From assembly GCA_947503105.1 (NCBI GenBank), contig CANNCM010000001.1:248001-312000 (forward strand): 64,000 nt of DNA, written 5' to 3'. Both the position numbers and the translations under genes were made by a program. The stretch's first letter is position 1. Each line of letters begins with the position of its first letter. A model generated the notes under the pieces. It made no database searches. It was not told where the DNA came from and saw only the letters and a program-made list of their open reading frames with translations. This stretch comes from an uncultured Flavobacteriaceae bacterium (lineage in GTDB: Bacteria; Bacteroidota; Bacteroidia; Flavobacteriales; Flavobacteriaceae). Below are positions 16,001 to 26,072 of the stretch, piece after piece.

Positions 16001-19000
16001 CATACCTCAGCATCAGATGCTCCTGTCGCTCCAGATGATTTTCTGAGCGGCAGTTCTAATTGATAGTAGTTCTGTGTGAAATCATTCCCCATACGAACAA
16101 AAGCCACTAAATTTCCTTGTTCAAAACTATCCGCTTCTCCATCCTCGGCATGGATAAACATTTTTAGTTTTTTATATTGACGCATGTCCACATTAATGTT
16201 TTTGAACACTGCTCTTGAGTCTGACTGCTCCAAATCACAAACATCAACAACAAGGGATTGCTCGTTCTGACGCACAATAGTATTGTTGTTGTTCAATTGT
16301 TCGCGCTGAACGTTTGGCGGAGAAACATAGCTGCCATCATTTTCTTGAACGCCAACAATTCCAACGCTAAAATCCGTTGGTTCTAGCAAAGTAGCAGCAT
16401 CAGAATCATCATCCAAAGATTGTAAAAAGCGTCTCCAATCGCTTCGAACCAAATCAAAAGTACCAAATCTTAGCACTGTAGTTTGAGTGAAATCTTTTAA
16501 ATACAATCTTGTAAAACGAATTGATCTAAAATCTGAAATACCTCCTATTGCATCAGTAAATTCTGTAAGTGGAATTCTAAATTGATACCAGTTTATATTG
16601 CCTGACTGCGATCCATTTGGAAGGGTAATGCCAGAAACTGTTTTGCGATCCACAATATAGGGGCTGTTTGGATTGTTTAGTGCTGCTGAGTTGATATCAA
16701 TTTCATATTCATAATAACTATCAATGGTATTCATTGTGTTATCTCTGTTGATGTCTTCAACATCGGGCTGTGTTGTAGACCCTCTATTGGTTTCACTAAA
16801 AACATCTGGGGAGTTGCCTTCAAGACCATTGTATTGCTTATATCTTTCAAAGATATTTCCAGTAGTATTTAAGTAGTAGGTATAGTTGTCATTGGCCGGA
16901 TCTGTCAAATTTGAAAACGCTGAAAATCTTGGATCATTGGTATTAACTTCTTCAGAATCATCATAGCCATCAAGACCAACATCTTGATTGGTGCGTTCTT
17001 GACCTTGAGAAGAAAATGCATAAATTAAGGATTGGTTTTGGGGCGTTACTGTTCCCCAAACAGATTGAGGTAACAGGCCAATATTCCCATCGGCGGGAAG
17101 TCCATTTTCGTATTGTTTTTTTCCGTCTTTTATGACATCTTCAGAAATGTTTCCTAAGTTTAGAACAAGTTTACCGCCTGGATTTGTTGGATTATTTAAA
17201 AAAGGATCCATCAACCAAAATTCCACATATTCCACATTGGCTTGTTCAAAATCTGTAGAGGTGAGTTGCCTAGAAATTCCAGCCCAACTGTTTTGTGGAT
17301 TATCTAAGATTCCATCTTCTGCGCCTTCCTGATAATTATAGGGTCCTCGCTCTGTAGGCCTATACACCAAATCTAAAGAATTAATAACTGTGTATTGGCC
17401 TGTTACCAAATCTATTTCTGGAAAGAGTTCATCAATAAAAATACGTCTTGTGTAAAGATCCGAAATATCGTTGTCTGTAATTTCTCCCGGCCTTTGTGAA
17501 CTGTAAAAAATAGGATCAACTGTGTACCAGTTCAATAGCGCTCTATCAAAACCATTTTGGTAGCCATTATCATCTTCATTTCCTTGAGCATAAACACGCC
17601 CAAGGCCTTTGGGTCTACTCGACAAAAACCACGATTGTGGGGTGAGTAAACTTATGCCATTTTGGGTGCCTTCAAAATCGTCCACATAAGAAGTGACTTC
17701 TCCGTTAAAGTCGGTGCCTTTTGGTGCCCCTGGTTTCAAATATGCAAACTCTCCACGAACGGATAAATTTGATATCGCATCGGTATCAATATTCGGTAGC
17801 TTGTTGGCCATTCGTGTCAGAAAAGGAACTTCTGTAGAGTAATTTCCATTGACTCCAAAAATAGTATTGTTGATGGGCTCTGTGCCATAATTGGCCTTTT
17901 GAGTTATTGGGCGTTCATTCAAATTTAATAGTGTTGCCCCTAAAACAAAATTTTCATCAAATTGATGCTCAACATTTATACCTGTAAAACGTTTTGTTTG
18001 TTGTCCAAAAACTGCATTATTTTCTACAGAAACTTGAATTGGAGTATTTGATGATTGTAAAGAGGGATCTAAAATTTGAACCGTTCCAATTTGATAATTA
18101 ACGGTATAATCGATGCCTTCTACCAATACGCGGCCTCCGGCCGTAACTTTTACAGAACCTCTTGGCACATTGAATGCCCCTATTGGAATTCCAGAGCCTC
18201 CTGTGGATTTGTAACGTCCTCGTATTTGGAATTTATTTTTTTCACTATCCTGAAGTGCTGCGGTTTTTGTGCTCGAATACAAAGATGTATACACATACTT
18301 CTGCTGATTGGCATTATAGGCTCCTGGTGATGTTTCATCAGATTGATAATCTTCTGTAGGATTCAAACGTAGCGTTTCAAATAAATAACTTCCAAAGGGC
18401 TCAACTTTTGTAAAAACAATCTTACCATTTTGAGGAATAACCGTTAATCCAGGCACAAAATCAAAAAATCCATCCCCTTTATTTTGAGGATCATTATTAT
18501 AATTTAATCGATCAAAATTAAATAGGCGAATAAGTGGAATCTCATTGATAGGGTCTTGATTTCCTGATGGTGCTGGAAATGGTGTTCCAGGCACAGGAGT
18601 AATAAAATTTAAAGAAGACGTTTCATTATAAAAAATATTTAATTTAAAATCTTCTTGAGACAATTGATATGCACCAGTATTATAAACGTTTTTCATCATC
18701 AAATCCCAAATGGGGAGATTCACGTTTGTAACCGCACTTTTCAGCATTTTCAACACAAGACTTTGATTGTTTACTACCTGATTTCCAGTATTTACATCTG
18801 TGGTTACGTCTGTTGCGTTCAAGCCATCGTTAGCAAATTCTCCAACTTGATATACTTGACCACCAACTGTAAATTGGTAAGCGACAGCCAAAACCTCGTC
18901 ATTTTGTAAGCGTTGATTCAATGAAATATAGCCCAGCTGCGTATTGACTGTATATTCGTTGCCTTTATTTAGTTTTCTTGCGTTTTCTAACTTTCCGTAA

Positions 19001-20247
19001 TCAAAACCTTCATTAACTCCTGTGGTTAAAAACCCCGATTGGGCGGTAGCAATATCGCGAATGGCATCCGTTAGCTGAGAGCCAGCTCCACCTATGTTGG
19101 TGGGATCAAAATCGTTATTGGTATTGTCTGGATAGGCATTTGGACCAACATTCACAAATCCTGCTGGAGGAGTTGTCAATCCTATTCTTGAAGATTCTCC
19201 CAAATCTTGTAATGCCAAAATATTTCTTACATTTTGCGTTTGATTTGTTCTGTTTGTGATCCAAACTTCTATCCTTGTAATCTGAACTTGAGAGTTAATA
19301 AAAGGATAATTTTCTAAAGCTTCATCATAATGATCTCTAAAATAGTGCCCGAGAAAGAAATGCCTGTTTTCATCATAATCCAATCCAAAAAAATCAAAAT
19401 CTTGTAATGTGCCTCCACCTTGTGCAACAATGCTGCGGGTTTCAGATTGTTGCTCAGAAAATACTCCTGTAACACGAGTTTTTCCAAATTGCAGTTCTGT
19501 CTTTACCCCAAATAAGCTTTGTGCACCTGAAATTAAAGAACTATTTAATGGCATACTCACATTTCCTATTTCTAGTTTTTGAAGAATATTATCTTCGCCA
19601 CCATCAATGGTTGGGTCAAATTCTAGTTTTATTAAATTTTGAAAATCAAAGGTGGATTGTGTGTCATAGTTTGCATTGACTTGTAGACGTGTTCCTACTT
19701 TTCCCATCAAACTTAAGCTAATTCTTTGATCAAAATCAAAGGTAAAATTACTTTGATTTCTTGGCGAGAAAGACGGGTTTTCTTGTTTGGTGTACATCAC
19801 GCCTAGATCCATTTCTACAGATCCTTGCGGCACAACTGATATGACATTGCCACCAAAAAGGGTTTCGAAAAATTTTGAATTTACATACAAGTCAGGTATC
19901 AAATTCTTTTTAGAATCCTCTGACCCTTCTTTTTTGCCATCAAATGCATCTAGTTTTTCTTTATAATACTGTTTCAAATTCTCCTTTTGAATTAGCGCTT
20001 GAAATTCTCTTGGCGTTAAAATTATAGGATATTTGATGTCATAATCACCTACTTTTGAAGTGTAATAATAGCGGTCTGTTATGGGATCGTACGTATATTT
20101 ATTTACAACACTGCTTGGATCTGGCGGATTTAAATCTCTAAAGGAAAAGGTTGTCGAAGTAGAATCACGAACCGTAGGCGTTTGTTGTGACCACAGCAAA
20201 CAACTGATGCTGAAGAATAGGACAACAGCATAGTGTTTAAACATCAT
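13024..20247 (-). CDS. sprA: Type IX secretion system outer membrane translocon SprA/Sov
   Basis: About 2407 aa from the ATG at 20245-20247; a frame from a TTG at 20268 adds seven residues and is less likely. The N-terminus (MFKHYAVVLFFSISCLLWSQ) is a signal peptide. The rest is a very large outer membrane beta-barrel protein with periplasmic and surface inserts; strand-like Tyr/Asn-rich segments run to the C-terminus, which ends 'IRSGFTLRYNFGN'. Size, composition and position after ruvA match SprA of Flavobacterium johnsoniae, the 36-strand T9SS pore that exports adhesins and gliding proteins. Only 5-26 bp separate it from ruvA. Its presence means T9SS and perhaps gliding motility in this organism, but no other T9SS genes occur here, except the possibly related PorT-like barrel. 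Confidence 0.96.
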   Translation of the reverse strand: MMFKHYAVVLFFSISCLLWSQQTPTVRDSTSTTFSFRDLNPPDPSSVVNKYTYDPITDRYYYTSKVGDYDIKYPIILTPREFQALIQKENLKQYYKEKLDAFDGKKEGSEDSKKNLIPDLYVNSKFFETLFGGNVISVVPQGSVEMDLGVMYTKQENPSFSPRNQSNFTFDFDQRISLSLMGKVGTRLQVNANYDTQSTFDFQNLIKLEFDPTIDGGEDNILQKLEIGNVSMPLNSSLISGAQSLFGVKTELQFGKTRVTGVFSEQQSETRSIVAQGGGTLQDFDFFGLDYDENRHFFLGHYFRDHYDEALENYPFINSQVQITRIEVWITNRTNQTQNVRNILALQDLGESSRIGLTTPPAGFVNVGPNAYPDNTNNDFDPTNIGGAGSQLTDAIRDIATAQSGFLTTGVNEGFDYGKLENARKLNKGNEYTVNTQLGYISLNQRLQNDEVLAVAYQFTVGGQVYQVGEFANDGLNATDVTTDVNTGNQVVNNQSLVLKMLKSAVTNVNLPIWDLMMKNVYNTGAYQLSQEDFKLNIFYNETSSLNFITPVPGTPFPAPSGNQDPINEIPLIRLFNFDRLNYNNDPQNKGDGFFDFVPGLTVIPQNGKIVFTKVEPFGSYLFETLRLNPTEDYQSDETSPGAYNANQQKYVYTSLYSSTKTAALQDSEKNKFQIRGRYKSTGGSGIPIGAFNVPRGSVKVTAGGRVLVEGIDYTVNYQIGTVQILDPSLQSSNTPIQVSVENNAVFGQQTKRFTGINVEHQFDENFVLGATLLNLNERPITQKANYGTEPINNTIFGVNGNYSTEVPFLTRMANKLPNIDTDAISNLSVRGEFAYLKPGAPKGTDFNGEVTSYVDDFEGTQNGISLLTPQSWFLSSRPKGLGRVYAQGNEDDNGYQNGFDRALLNWYTVDPIFYSSQRPGEITDNDISDLYTRRIFIDELFPEIDLVTGQYTVINSLDLVYRPTERGPYNYQEGAEDGILDNPQNSWAGISRQLTSTDFEQANVEYVEFWLMDPFLNNPTNPGGKLVLNLGNISEDVIKDGKKQYENGLPADGNIGLLPQSVWGTVTPQNQSLIYAFSSQGQERTNQDVGLDGYDDSEEVNTNDPRFSAFSNLTDPANDNYTYYLNTTGNIFERYKQYNGLEGNSPDVFSETNRGSTTQPDVEDINRDNTMNTIDSYYEYEIDINSAALNNPNSPYIVDRKTVSGITLPNGSQSGNINWYQFRIPLTEFTDAIGGISDFRSIRFTRLYLKDFTQTTVLRFGTFDLVRSDWRRFLQSLDDDSDAATLLEPTDFSVGIVGVQENDGSYVSPPNVQREQLNNNNTIVRQNEQSLVVDVCDLEQSDSRAVFKNINVDMRQYKKLKMFIHAEDGEADSFEQGNLVAFVRMGNDFTQNYYQLELPLRKSSGATGASDAEVWPEYNELNLSLELLEKIKALGISQGTLTNEDPTFYNVIDGVLQETPVGEFSPFTLDLNSSQTEAPFEQRIAIKGNPNFGDIRSLMIGVKNIGSSAQCAEVWFNELRLADMDNEGGWAAIMSMDTNIADFMNINATAKRSTTGFGNIDQGPNERSREDLKQYDFVANMNIGQLLPKKWGLQIPFNYGQSETLITPEYDQQYKDLKLENRLDAAQTNEERDRIRMQSEDYTKRKSINFIGVKKQRTGDAKPKVYDVENLTLNYSYNEMAHRDFEIENSLDQNVRVGANYSYSFQPLNFEPFKKNDSLFTGKYWKIIKDFNLNLLPSSLTINSDIIRQYQSQKFRDADLGASNITVDELIRRNYTFDLQYTLNYQLTNALSLNFTSSNNHIVRNYFIDDDLNGDQDPTLDVWDRFFDFGDPNRHSQQMGINYELPLNKIPTLSFLTANYSYTGDFLWTKGSDLFGQLNINGQTYDLGNSISNANQHNLNTSFDMRKFYRYVGIKKSRSKRPSRVQNNTNTRTQRQSSKKKFNLKDFGIGLLTSINRMQINYSENNSSFLPGYLPTPGFIGTLKPTLGYTLGSQRDVRHIAAQNGWLTTFDQFNQQYSETHNENLDYAINTEPISDLKIDFTGGKTYATNFTENFNTTDTSGDGLSNTYNSLIQNTFGNFNISTSLIRTAFSQSDERSSAPFEDFKNNRLEIANRLAQDFYGNGNFAIDAEGYPLGFGKNSQSVLLPAFLSAYSGKKASNISLDAFRDIPIPNWTLKYTGFMRNKWFKKRFKRFSITHGYRSSYTINQFRTNLDYKAADPNLDYASQNPDVLDQSGNFKAQTLFSNVNLVEQFSPLIKVDFEMKNSIKVTTEIKRDRSLSISFDNNLLTEIQGNEYIFGLGYRIKDLRIRSKLAGPKKVIKSDLNMKADLSVRNNKTIIRYLDLDNNQVSAGQTIWSLKYAADYAFSNNLTAIFYFDYAFSEYAISTAFPQTTIRSGFTLRYNFGN

Positions 20248-20273
20248 TTTTAGGTTGAAAATTTTCAATAGTT

Positions 20274-20855
20274 TTATAAATTTTTTAGGGCTTCTTTGAT
20301 GATCAATTCCGCAGATGCATCTGGATTTTGAGACAAAATTTTAACAACCACTCTTTCAGACTGTTTTTTGGCAAAACCTAATACTTCTAATGCAGATAAC
20401 GCTTCATCTTTGTTTGTATTGTTTGAGGGGTTGATGCCGTCATCAATATCGTAAATTTTTAAGACTTTATCTTTTAGATCAATGATGACACGCTGCGCTG
20501 TTTTCAATCCAATTCCTTTTACAGATTGAATCAATGCCACATCTTCTGAAGCAATCCCTTCACGTACTTGTTTGGGGGTTAGCGAAGACAACATGGTTCG
20601 TGCAGTATTGGTGCCAATACCACTAACGGAAATAAGGAGTCTAAAAATTTCTCGTTCGGAGGCTGTTGCAAAACCGTAGAGCTGTTGTGCATCTTCTTTC
20701 ACTTGAAAGTGAGTTAGTAATTTAATATGCTCACTGTCCGTTAATTGTGAAAAAGTATGTAAAGAAATATGAATAAAATATCCTATCCCATTACAATCTA
20801 CAACAACATTTGTAGGAGATTTTTCGACTAATTTTCCACTTATATGTGTAATCAT
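20274..20855 (-). CDS. ruvA: Holliday junction branch migration protein RuvA
   Basis: 193 aa, normal size. The N-terminal OB fold begins 'MITHISGKLVEKSPTNVVVDCNGIGY'. Two helix-hairpin-helix motifs follow: 'LISVSGIGTNTARTMLS' and 'IQSVKGIGLKTAQRVIIDLKDK'. A flexible linker (DDGINPSNNTNKDE) leads to the small C-terminal domain that contacts RuvB ('ALSALEVLGFAKKQSERVV'). RuvA tetramers bind four-way junctions and recruit RuvB, whose gene lies about 5 kb away rather than next to it. The gene is 5-26 bp upstream of sprA, an arrangement seen in other flavobacteria. Confidence 0.96.
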   Translation of the reverse strand: MITHISGKLVEKSPTNVVVDCNGIGYFIHISLHTFSQLTDSEHIKLLTHFQVKEDAQQLYGFATASEREIFRLLISVSGIGTNTARTMLSSLTPKQVREGIASEDVALIQSVKGIGLKTAQRVIIDLKDKVLKIYDIDDGINPSNNTNKDEALSALEVLGFAKKQSERVVVKILSQNPDASAELIIKEALKNL

Positions 20856-20927
20856 ACCCTAAAACTTAGAATATCAAATGTACTAAAATTATAGTATTTT
20901 ATTTGAAGAAAAAAAGAGGAGTTCAAA

Positions 20928-23204
20928 TCAAGCCTTTTCTTTTTGCTGCGCATCAATAACAGCAACCGCCGTCATGTTTACAATTTCATCGACGCTGGCA
21001 CCAAATTGTATGATATGAACGGGCTTTCGAAGTCCCATCATAATAGGCCCAATAGACTCTGCTTTATTGAGTTCTTTTAACAACTTATAGGTGATATTTG
21101 CCGATTCTAAATTTGGAAAAATAAGCCCATTTACTTTTTTATTGGCCAATTTAGAAAACGGAAAGTTTGCTTTTAACATTTCACTGTTGAGTGCAAAATC
21201 TGTTTGCAGTTCTCCATCAACGGACAAATCTGGATGCCTGCGATGTAAATAAGAAACAGCTTCACGAACTTTTGTTGCTGTTTGGTCTTTTGAAGAACCA
21301 AAATTGGAGTAAGACAACATCGCCATTACTGGAGTTATTCCAAACATTTTCATGACTCCAGAAGTCATTTGTGTGATTTTTATCAAGTCATGAGCTGAGG
21401 GATTGATATTTATAGCCGTATCACTCAAAAACAGAGGGCCTCTTTGTGTAATCATTACGTTGGTTGTGGCAATTCTTGTCGATCCTGGAGCAAGACCTAT
21501 CAAATCGAGCATAGGTTTGACCACCGATGGATAATTTCTTGAATATCCAGTAATTAAAGCATCGGCATCCCCTTCATTGACCATCATTGCAGCATAATAA
21601 TTACGCTCACGCATGAGCTTTTGTGCCGAAAGAAGTGTTTGTCCACGGCGTTCTTGTTGTTTCCAAAACACTTCGCCATACTTGTTTTTTTGTTCTATAT
21701 GGTCCTCGTCTTTTGGATCGATAATCGTTACATCTGCATCAAATTCAAGTTCTTCTTTCAGACGTTCTATTTGTTTTTTATTCCCTAATAAAATAGGATG
21801 TGCAATCCCTTCTTCATATACAATTTGGGCGGCTTTTAAAACATCCAATTGATCGGCTTCGGCAAAAACAACGCGCTTTGGATTTAGTTTTGCTCTATCA
21901 AATAACAAGCGAACAATCTTGTTGTCTGCTCCCATACGATCCAATAAGGTTTCTTCATATTTTTCCCAATCCAAAATAGGCGCTTGTGCAACACCGCTTT
22001 CCATTGCTGCTTTGGCTACAGCCGGCGGTATTTTTGCAATTAAGCGAGGATCAAAAGGTTTGGGAATGATATAATCGTTACCAAAAGTTAAACGCATTTC
22101 TCCGTAGGCGATGTTTACTTGTTCTGGAACTGGTTCTTTGGCTAGCTCTGCTAGGGCAATAACAGCCGCCTTTTTCATGGCCTCATTGATGGTGGTTGCT
22201 CTTACATCTAGGGCCCCTCTAAAGATAAAAGGAAATCCTAATACATTATTAACTTGATTTGGATTATCACTCCTACCGGTAGCCATAATAATATCATCTC
22301 TTGTCTTTATGGCCAAATTATAGGTGATTTCTGGATCTGGATTGGCCATTGCAAATACAATAGGATTTTTGGCCATAGACTTTAGCATTTCTGGTGAAAC
22401 TATATTGGAAGTAGAAAGACCAATAAATACGTCTGCGTTTTTCATGGCTTCTTCCAAAGTATTCAATTTTTTTGTCGTCGCAAATTCAGCTTTTTGTGAG
22501 CTAAGGTTGTCACGCTCTTGACGAATCACCCCTTTGCTATCAAGCATGACAATATTTTCGCGTTTTGCCCCAAAAGACATGTATAATCTTGTGCAAGATA
22601 TCGCAGCGGCTCCAGCACCACTGACTACAATGTGTACTTCATCAATGTTTTTCTCGGCAAGTTCTAAAGCATTCAAAAGCGCAGCAGCAGAAATAATGGC
22701 AGTACCGTGTTGGTCGTCATGCATTACAGGAATATTCAACTCTTCTTTTAGACGTTTTTCAATTTCAAAAGCTTCAGGTGCTTTGATATCCTCTAGATTA
22801 ATTCCTCCAAAAGTTGGTGCGATATTTTTGACTGTATTTATAAATTCATCAATATTTTCAGTATCGACTTCAATATCAAATACATCGATATCTGCAAAAA
22901 TTTTGAATAAAAGACCTTTGCCTTCCATGACTGGTTTTGAAGCCTCTGGACCTATATTTCCAAGCCCCAAAACTGCTGTACCATTGGAAATAACTGCTAC
23001 TAAATTTCCTTTTGAAGTGTATTTGTAAGCTTCAGAAGGGTTCTTTTCGATTTCTAAGCATGGCGCTGCTACACCTGGAGAATATGCCAACGCCAAGTCC
23101 CGTTGAGTGGCATATTTTTTTGTAGGAACTACTTGAATTTTACCTGGATTTGGCTTTGCGTGATATGCAAGAGCCTCTAAATCGTGTCTGGTTAGTTTTG
23201 CCAT
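20928..23204 (-). CDS. maeB: NADP-dependent malic enzyme with C-terminal phosphotransacetylase-like domain (MaeB type)
   Basis: 758 aa, the size of the two-domain MaeB enzymes. The malic enzyme part (about residues 1-430) has 'YSPGVAAPCLEI', 'SNGTAVLGLGNIGPEASKPVMEGK', 'MHDDQHGTAIISAAALLNAL' (metal and substrate contacts) and a nucleotide fold 'VVSGAGAAAISCTRLYMSFG'. The remaining third resembles phosphate acetyltransferase and in known MaeB proteins acts as a regulatory, acetyl-CoA-responsive module. The reaction is malate + NADP to pyruvate + CO2 + NADPH in the cytoplasm. It is 72 bp upstream of ruvA; whether they share a transcript is open. There is a 126-bp gap to the preceding gene. Confidence 0.94.
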   Translation of the reverse strand: MAKLTRHDLEALAYHAKPNPGKIQVVPTKKYATQRDLALAYSPGVAAPCLEIEKNPSEAYKYTSKGNLVAVISNGTAVLGLGNIGPEASKPVMEGKGLLFKIFADIDVFDIEVDTENIDEFINTVKNIAPTFGGINLEDIKAPEAFEIEKRLKEELNIPVMHDDQHGTAIISAAALLNALELAEKNIDEVHIVVSGAGAAAISCTRLYMSFGAKRENIVMLDSKGVIRQERDNLSSQKAEFATTKKLNTLEEAMKNADVFIGLSTSNIVSPEMLKSMAKNPIVFAMANPDPEITYNLAIKTRDDIIMATGRSDNPNQVNNVLGFPFIFRGALDVRATTINEAMKKAAVIALAELAKEPVPEQVNIAYGEMRLTFGNDYIIPKPFDPRLIAKIPPAVAKAAMESGVAQAPILDWEKYEETLLDRMGADNKIVRLLFDRAKLNPKRVVFAEADQLDVLKAAQIVYEEGIAHPILLGNKKQIERLKEELEFDADVTIIDPKDEDHIEQKNKYGEVFWKQQERRGQTLLSAQKLMRERNYYAAMMVNEGDADALITGYSRNYPSVVKPMLDLIGLAPGSTRIATTNVMITQRGPLFLSDTAININPSAHDLIKITQMTSGVMKMFGITPVMAMLSYSNFGSSKDQTATKVREAVSYLHRRHPDLSVDGELQTDFALNSEMLKANFPFSKLANKKVNGLIFPNLESANITYKLLKELNKAESIGPIMMGLRKPVHIIQFGASVDEIVNMTAVAVIDAQQKEKA

Positions 23205-23330
23205 AAAGCTTGGTTGTTTTAAGACTACAAAGTTAGTCGTATACTTTTAATGAGAAAACTTTTAATTAATCTTTTAAAAAACTTAAAACCAGTGATCCAA
23301 GAATAAATAGGGCTTGCAGCAAAATTTAAA

Positions 23331-25028
23331 TCAAAATCCAACCGCTGTATCATCTCCTCTAGGATCTGCACCACCTTCAAGTTCGCCCTCAGGTGTAACC
23401 AAAATTGCATCTACTTTTCCAATGATTGGTGAGTCGGTATGATCTATAGAATAGCCTAATTTCCTGAGTGAATCAAAAACAATTGTATCAAATAAGGTTT
23501 CAAATTTGATATTGTCTGGCAACCATTGATGGTGAAACCGTGTTTTGGTAACAGATTCTTGCATGCTCATATCATACTCCAAGACATTTAAAATAGTTTG
23601 AGCTACAGATGTAATAATGGTTGATCCTCCTGGAGATCCTAAGACCATTTTAAGCTTACCGTTCTCTTCAATGATGGTTGGCGACATAGAGCTTAGCATT
23701 CGTTTTTGAGAGGCAATTGCATTGGCTTTAGAACCCACTAGGCCATACATGTTTGGTTCTCCAGGTTTTGAGCTAAAGTCATCCATCTCGTTATTTAAAA
23801 AAAATCCGCCCTCTTCAACATAGACCTTAGAACCATAGGCCGCATTTAAGGTTGTGGTTACGGCTATGCTATTTCCAAAGGGATCTACTATGGAATAGTG
23901 AGTCGTTTCTTCGGATTCGTGTCCTGGTATTGCGCCATGAGATAGTGCGTTAGAATTTGTTGCTTTTTCCCAACTAAAATCTGACATTCGATTTTTTATA
24001 TAGTCATCTGATATTAGGTGATTTACAGGGATATGAACAAAATCTGGATCCCCTAAAAAATAGGAGCGGTCTGCATAAGCTCTGCGTTCTGCCTCTACAA
24101 GCAGTTGAATATATTTTGTTGAATTGTGTGTATACTGTTTAATGTTAAAATCTTCTATGGCTTTTAAAATTTGTGCAATACAAATACCCCCACTTGAGGG
24201 TGGAGACATAGAAATAATTTTATGATTTTTATAGGTAAATGTAATAGGGTCTCTCCATTTGACTTCATAATTAGCTAGGTCTTCTTTGGTCATAATTCCT
24301 CCTAATTTATGGATTTTATCAATTAAATGACCTGCTGTTTTGCCTTTGTAAAACTCATCTCTACCATTGGCTTTTATTCGTTCTAATGTTTTAGCTAGCT
24401 TGGGGTATTTAATTGTATCTCCTGCTTTCCAGTTTTTATCCAATGCTATCGTTCCTTTGTTGGCTTGCCTAAAGTAATTTTTGTTTTGATTTAAGCGCTT
24501 GGCTTGCTTTTTAGTCACAACGACTCCATTAGTCGCTAACTTAATTGCAGGGTCTATCAATTTTTCAAAAGGTAGAGAACCAAATTTTTTATGGACTTCA
24601 AATAACCCTGCAATTGTACCAGGAACTCCGACCGCTAGTGCCCCTAATTTACTTGCCGCTTTATTGACATTTTGATTTTCATCAAGATACATGTCTTTTG
24701 AGGCTGCAATGGGTGCTTTCTCTCTAAAGTCTAAACTGCCAATTGTGCCGTCCTTTTTTCTGAAAACCATAAATCCACCACCTCCAATATTGCCTGCAAC
24801 AGGGTATGAAACGGATAGTGCCAAGTCCGTAGCAATCATAGCGTCAAATGCGTTTCCGCCTTGTTTCATGATTTCGACTCCAATTCTAGAGGCTTCTTCT
24901 CTGGCAGAAACAACCATAGCTTTTTTTGCTAATACCCCATAGGTGTTTTTAGTTGGAGGTGTTTTAGTGCGTGTATTACATTGAGTGAATGTAATTAAAA
25001 TGGTGTAGGCAATGATGATCTTTTTCAT
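23331..25028 (-). CDS. ggt: Gamma-glutamyltransferase
   Basis: 565 aa, an Ntn-hydrolase precursor that cleaves itself into two chains. The nucleophile is the first Thr of 'EETTHYSIVD' (Thr375). Further family motifs: 'GGNAFDAMIAT' near the start, 'GNIGGGGFMVFR', 'MSPPSSGGICIAQIL', 'GGFFLNNEMDDFSSKPG' and 'LGSPGGSTIITSVAQTILNV'. The N-terminus MKKIIIAYTILITFTQCN is a signal peptide, perhaps a lipoprotein one, though the residues before Cys (FTQ) are not canonical. The enzyme acts in the periplasm or on the outer membrane, degrading glutathione and gamma-glutamyl peptides. Monocistronic by spacing (116 and 126 bp to the neighbours). Confidence 0.94.
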   Translation of the reverse strand: MKKIIIAYTILITFTQCNTRTKTPPTKNTYGVLAKKAMVVSAREEASRIGVEIMKQGGNAFDAMIATDLALSVSYPVAGNIGGGGFMVFRKKDGTIGSLDFREKAPIAASKDMYLDENQNVNKAASKLGALAVGVPGTIAGLFEVHKKFGSLPFEKLIDPAIKLATNGVVVTKKQAKRLNQNKNYFRQANKGTIALDKNWKAGDTIKYPKLAKTLERIKANGRDEFYKGKTAGHLIDKIHKLGGIMTKEDLANYEVKWRDPITFTYKNHKIISMSPPSSGGICIAQILKAIEDFNIKQYTHNSTKYIQLLVEAERRAYADRSYFLGDPDFVHIPVNHLISDDYIKNRMSDFSWEKATNSNALSHGAIPGHESEETTHYSIVDPFGNSIAVTTTLNAAYGSKVYVEEGGFFLNNEMDDFSSKPGEPNMYGLVGSKANAIASQKRMLSSMSPTIIEENGKLKMVLGSPGGSTIITSVAQTILNVLEYDMSMQESVTKTRFHHQWLPDNIKFETLFDTIVFDSLRKLGYSIDHTDSPIIGKVDAILVTPEGELEGGADPRGDDTAVGF

Positions 25029-25144
25029 GGTAGTAATTATTAATTAGATAAGGGGTTTGTTAGTGTCTATATTTCAAACTCTTATACTAATTTCAGGGCA
25101 AGTCGTAGTTTTGATATAGCAATTAAAAATAATAAAAAAATTGA

Positions 25145-26071
25145 TTAATCGTTTAAAAACTTAATATTTCTAACCAAGCCCGTATATTTTGTGCGTTTGA
25201 CTGCAGATTTTTTAAACACTTTGTTGAATGTTTCTAGTGTTATGTCTTCCCAGTCTTTCTTAGTCATAGAGAGCAGTTCTGGTTTTGGATTAAAAAGCGG
25301 CTCGTTGTGGGCTTTGGAAAACCGGTTCCAAGGACATACGTCTTGGCAGATATCACACCCAAACATCCAATCCTCAAATTTGCCTTTCATATCCGTTGGA
25401 ATATGGTCTTTAAGTTCTATTGTAAAATAGGAAATGCATTTACTACCATCAACACTGTAGGGTTCTGTAATGGCCTCTGTTGGACAAGCATCAATACATG
25501 CTGTGCAAGTCCCACAATGATCTGTAACGGCATGATCTGGTTCTAAATCTAAATCAATAATCAGCTCTGCAATAAAATAAAAAGAACCTACTTTTTGTGA
25601 AAGTAAATTGCTGTGTTTACCTATCCAACCTAGTCCAGATTTTTTTGCCCAAGCTTTTTCTAAAATTGGGGCAGAATCCACAAAAGCACGACCATGGACA
25701 TCGCCAATTTCATCTCTAATATGTTCTAAAAGTTCTTTTAATTTGTCTTTAATTACAAAATGATAATCTATACCATAGGCATATTTACTAATTTTTGGGG
25801 CTTCAGGGTCTAGTGGTGTTTGTGCTGGAAAATAATTATAAATCAAGGAAATTACACTTTTTGAACCTTCAACAAGCAAAGTAGGATCCAAACGTTTATC
25901 AAAATGATTTTCCATGTATTGCATTTTACCATGCTTATTCTGATTAAGCCAGGCCTCGAGTCGCGGCGCTTCTTCTTCTAAAAATTCGGCCTTACTTATC
26001 CCACAAGATAAAAAACCGAGGCGTTTGGCTTCGGTTTTAATAAGTTGAGAATAATACTCTTTTTTTGACAT
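25145..26071 (-). CDS. queG: Epoxyqueuosine reductase
   Basis: 308 aa from the ATG at 26069-26071, one base beyond the ruvB stop; an in-frame upstream start at 26113 would overlap ruvB by 41 bp and adds an atypical N-terminus. QueG performs the last step of queuosine synthesis in tRNA, a cobalamin-dependent reduction of epoxyqueuosine. Two ferredoxin-like [4Fe-4S] motifs are visible: '[15 protein letters not shown]' and '[11 protein letters not shown]'. The N-terminal half carries 'KYAYGIDYH' and '[20 protein letters not shown]', as in other QueG proteins. It is translationally next to ruvB. Confidence 0.95.
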   Translation of the reverse strand: MSKKEYYSQLIKTEAKRLGFLSCGISKAEFLEEEAPRLEAWLNQNKHGKMQYMENHFDKRLDPTLLVEGSKSVISLIYNYFPAQTPLDPEAPKISKYAYGIDYHFVIKDKLKELLEHIRDEIGDVHGRAFVDSAPILEKAWAKKSGLGWIGKHSNLLSQKVGSFYFIAELIIDLDLEPDHAVTDHCGTCTACIDACPTEAITEPYSVDGSKCISYFTIELKDHIPTDMKGKFEDWMFGCDICQDVCPWNRFSKAHNEPLFNPKPELLSMTKKDWEDITLETFNKVFKKSAVKRTKYTGLVRNIKFLND

Positions 26072-26072
26072 A

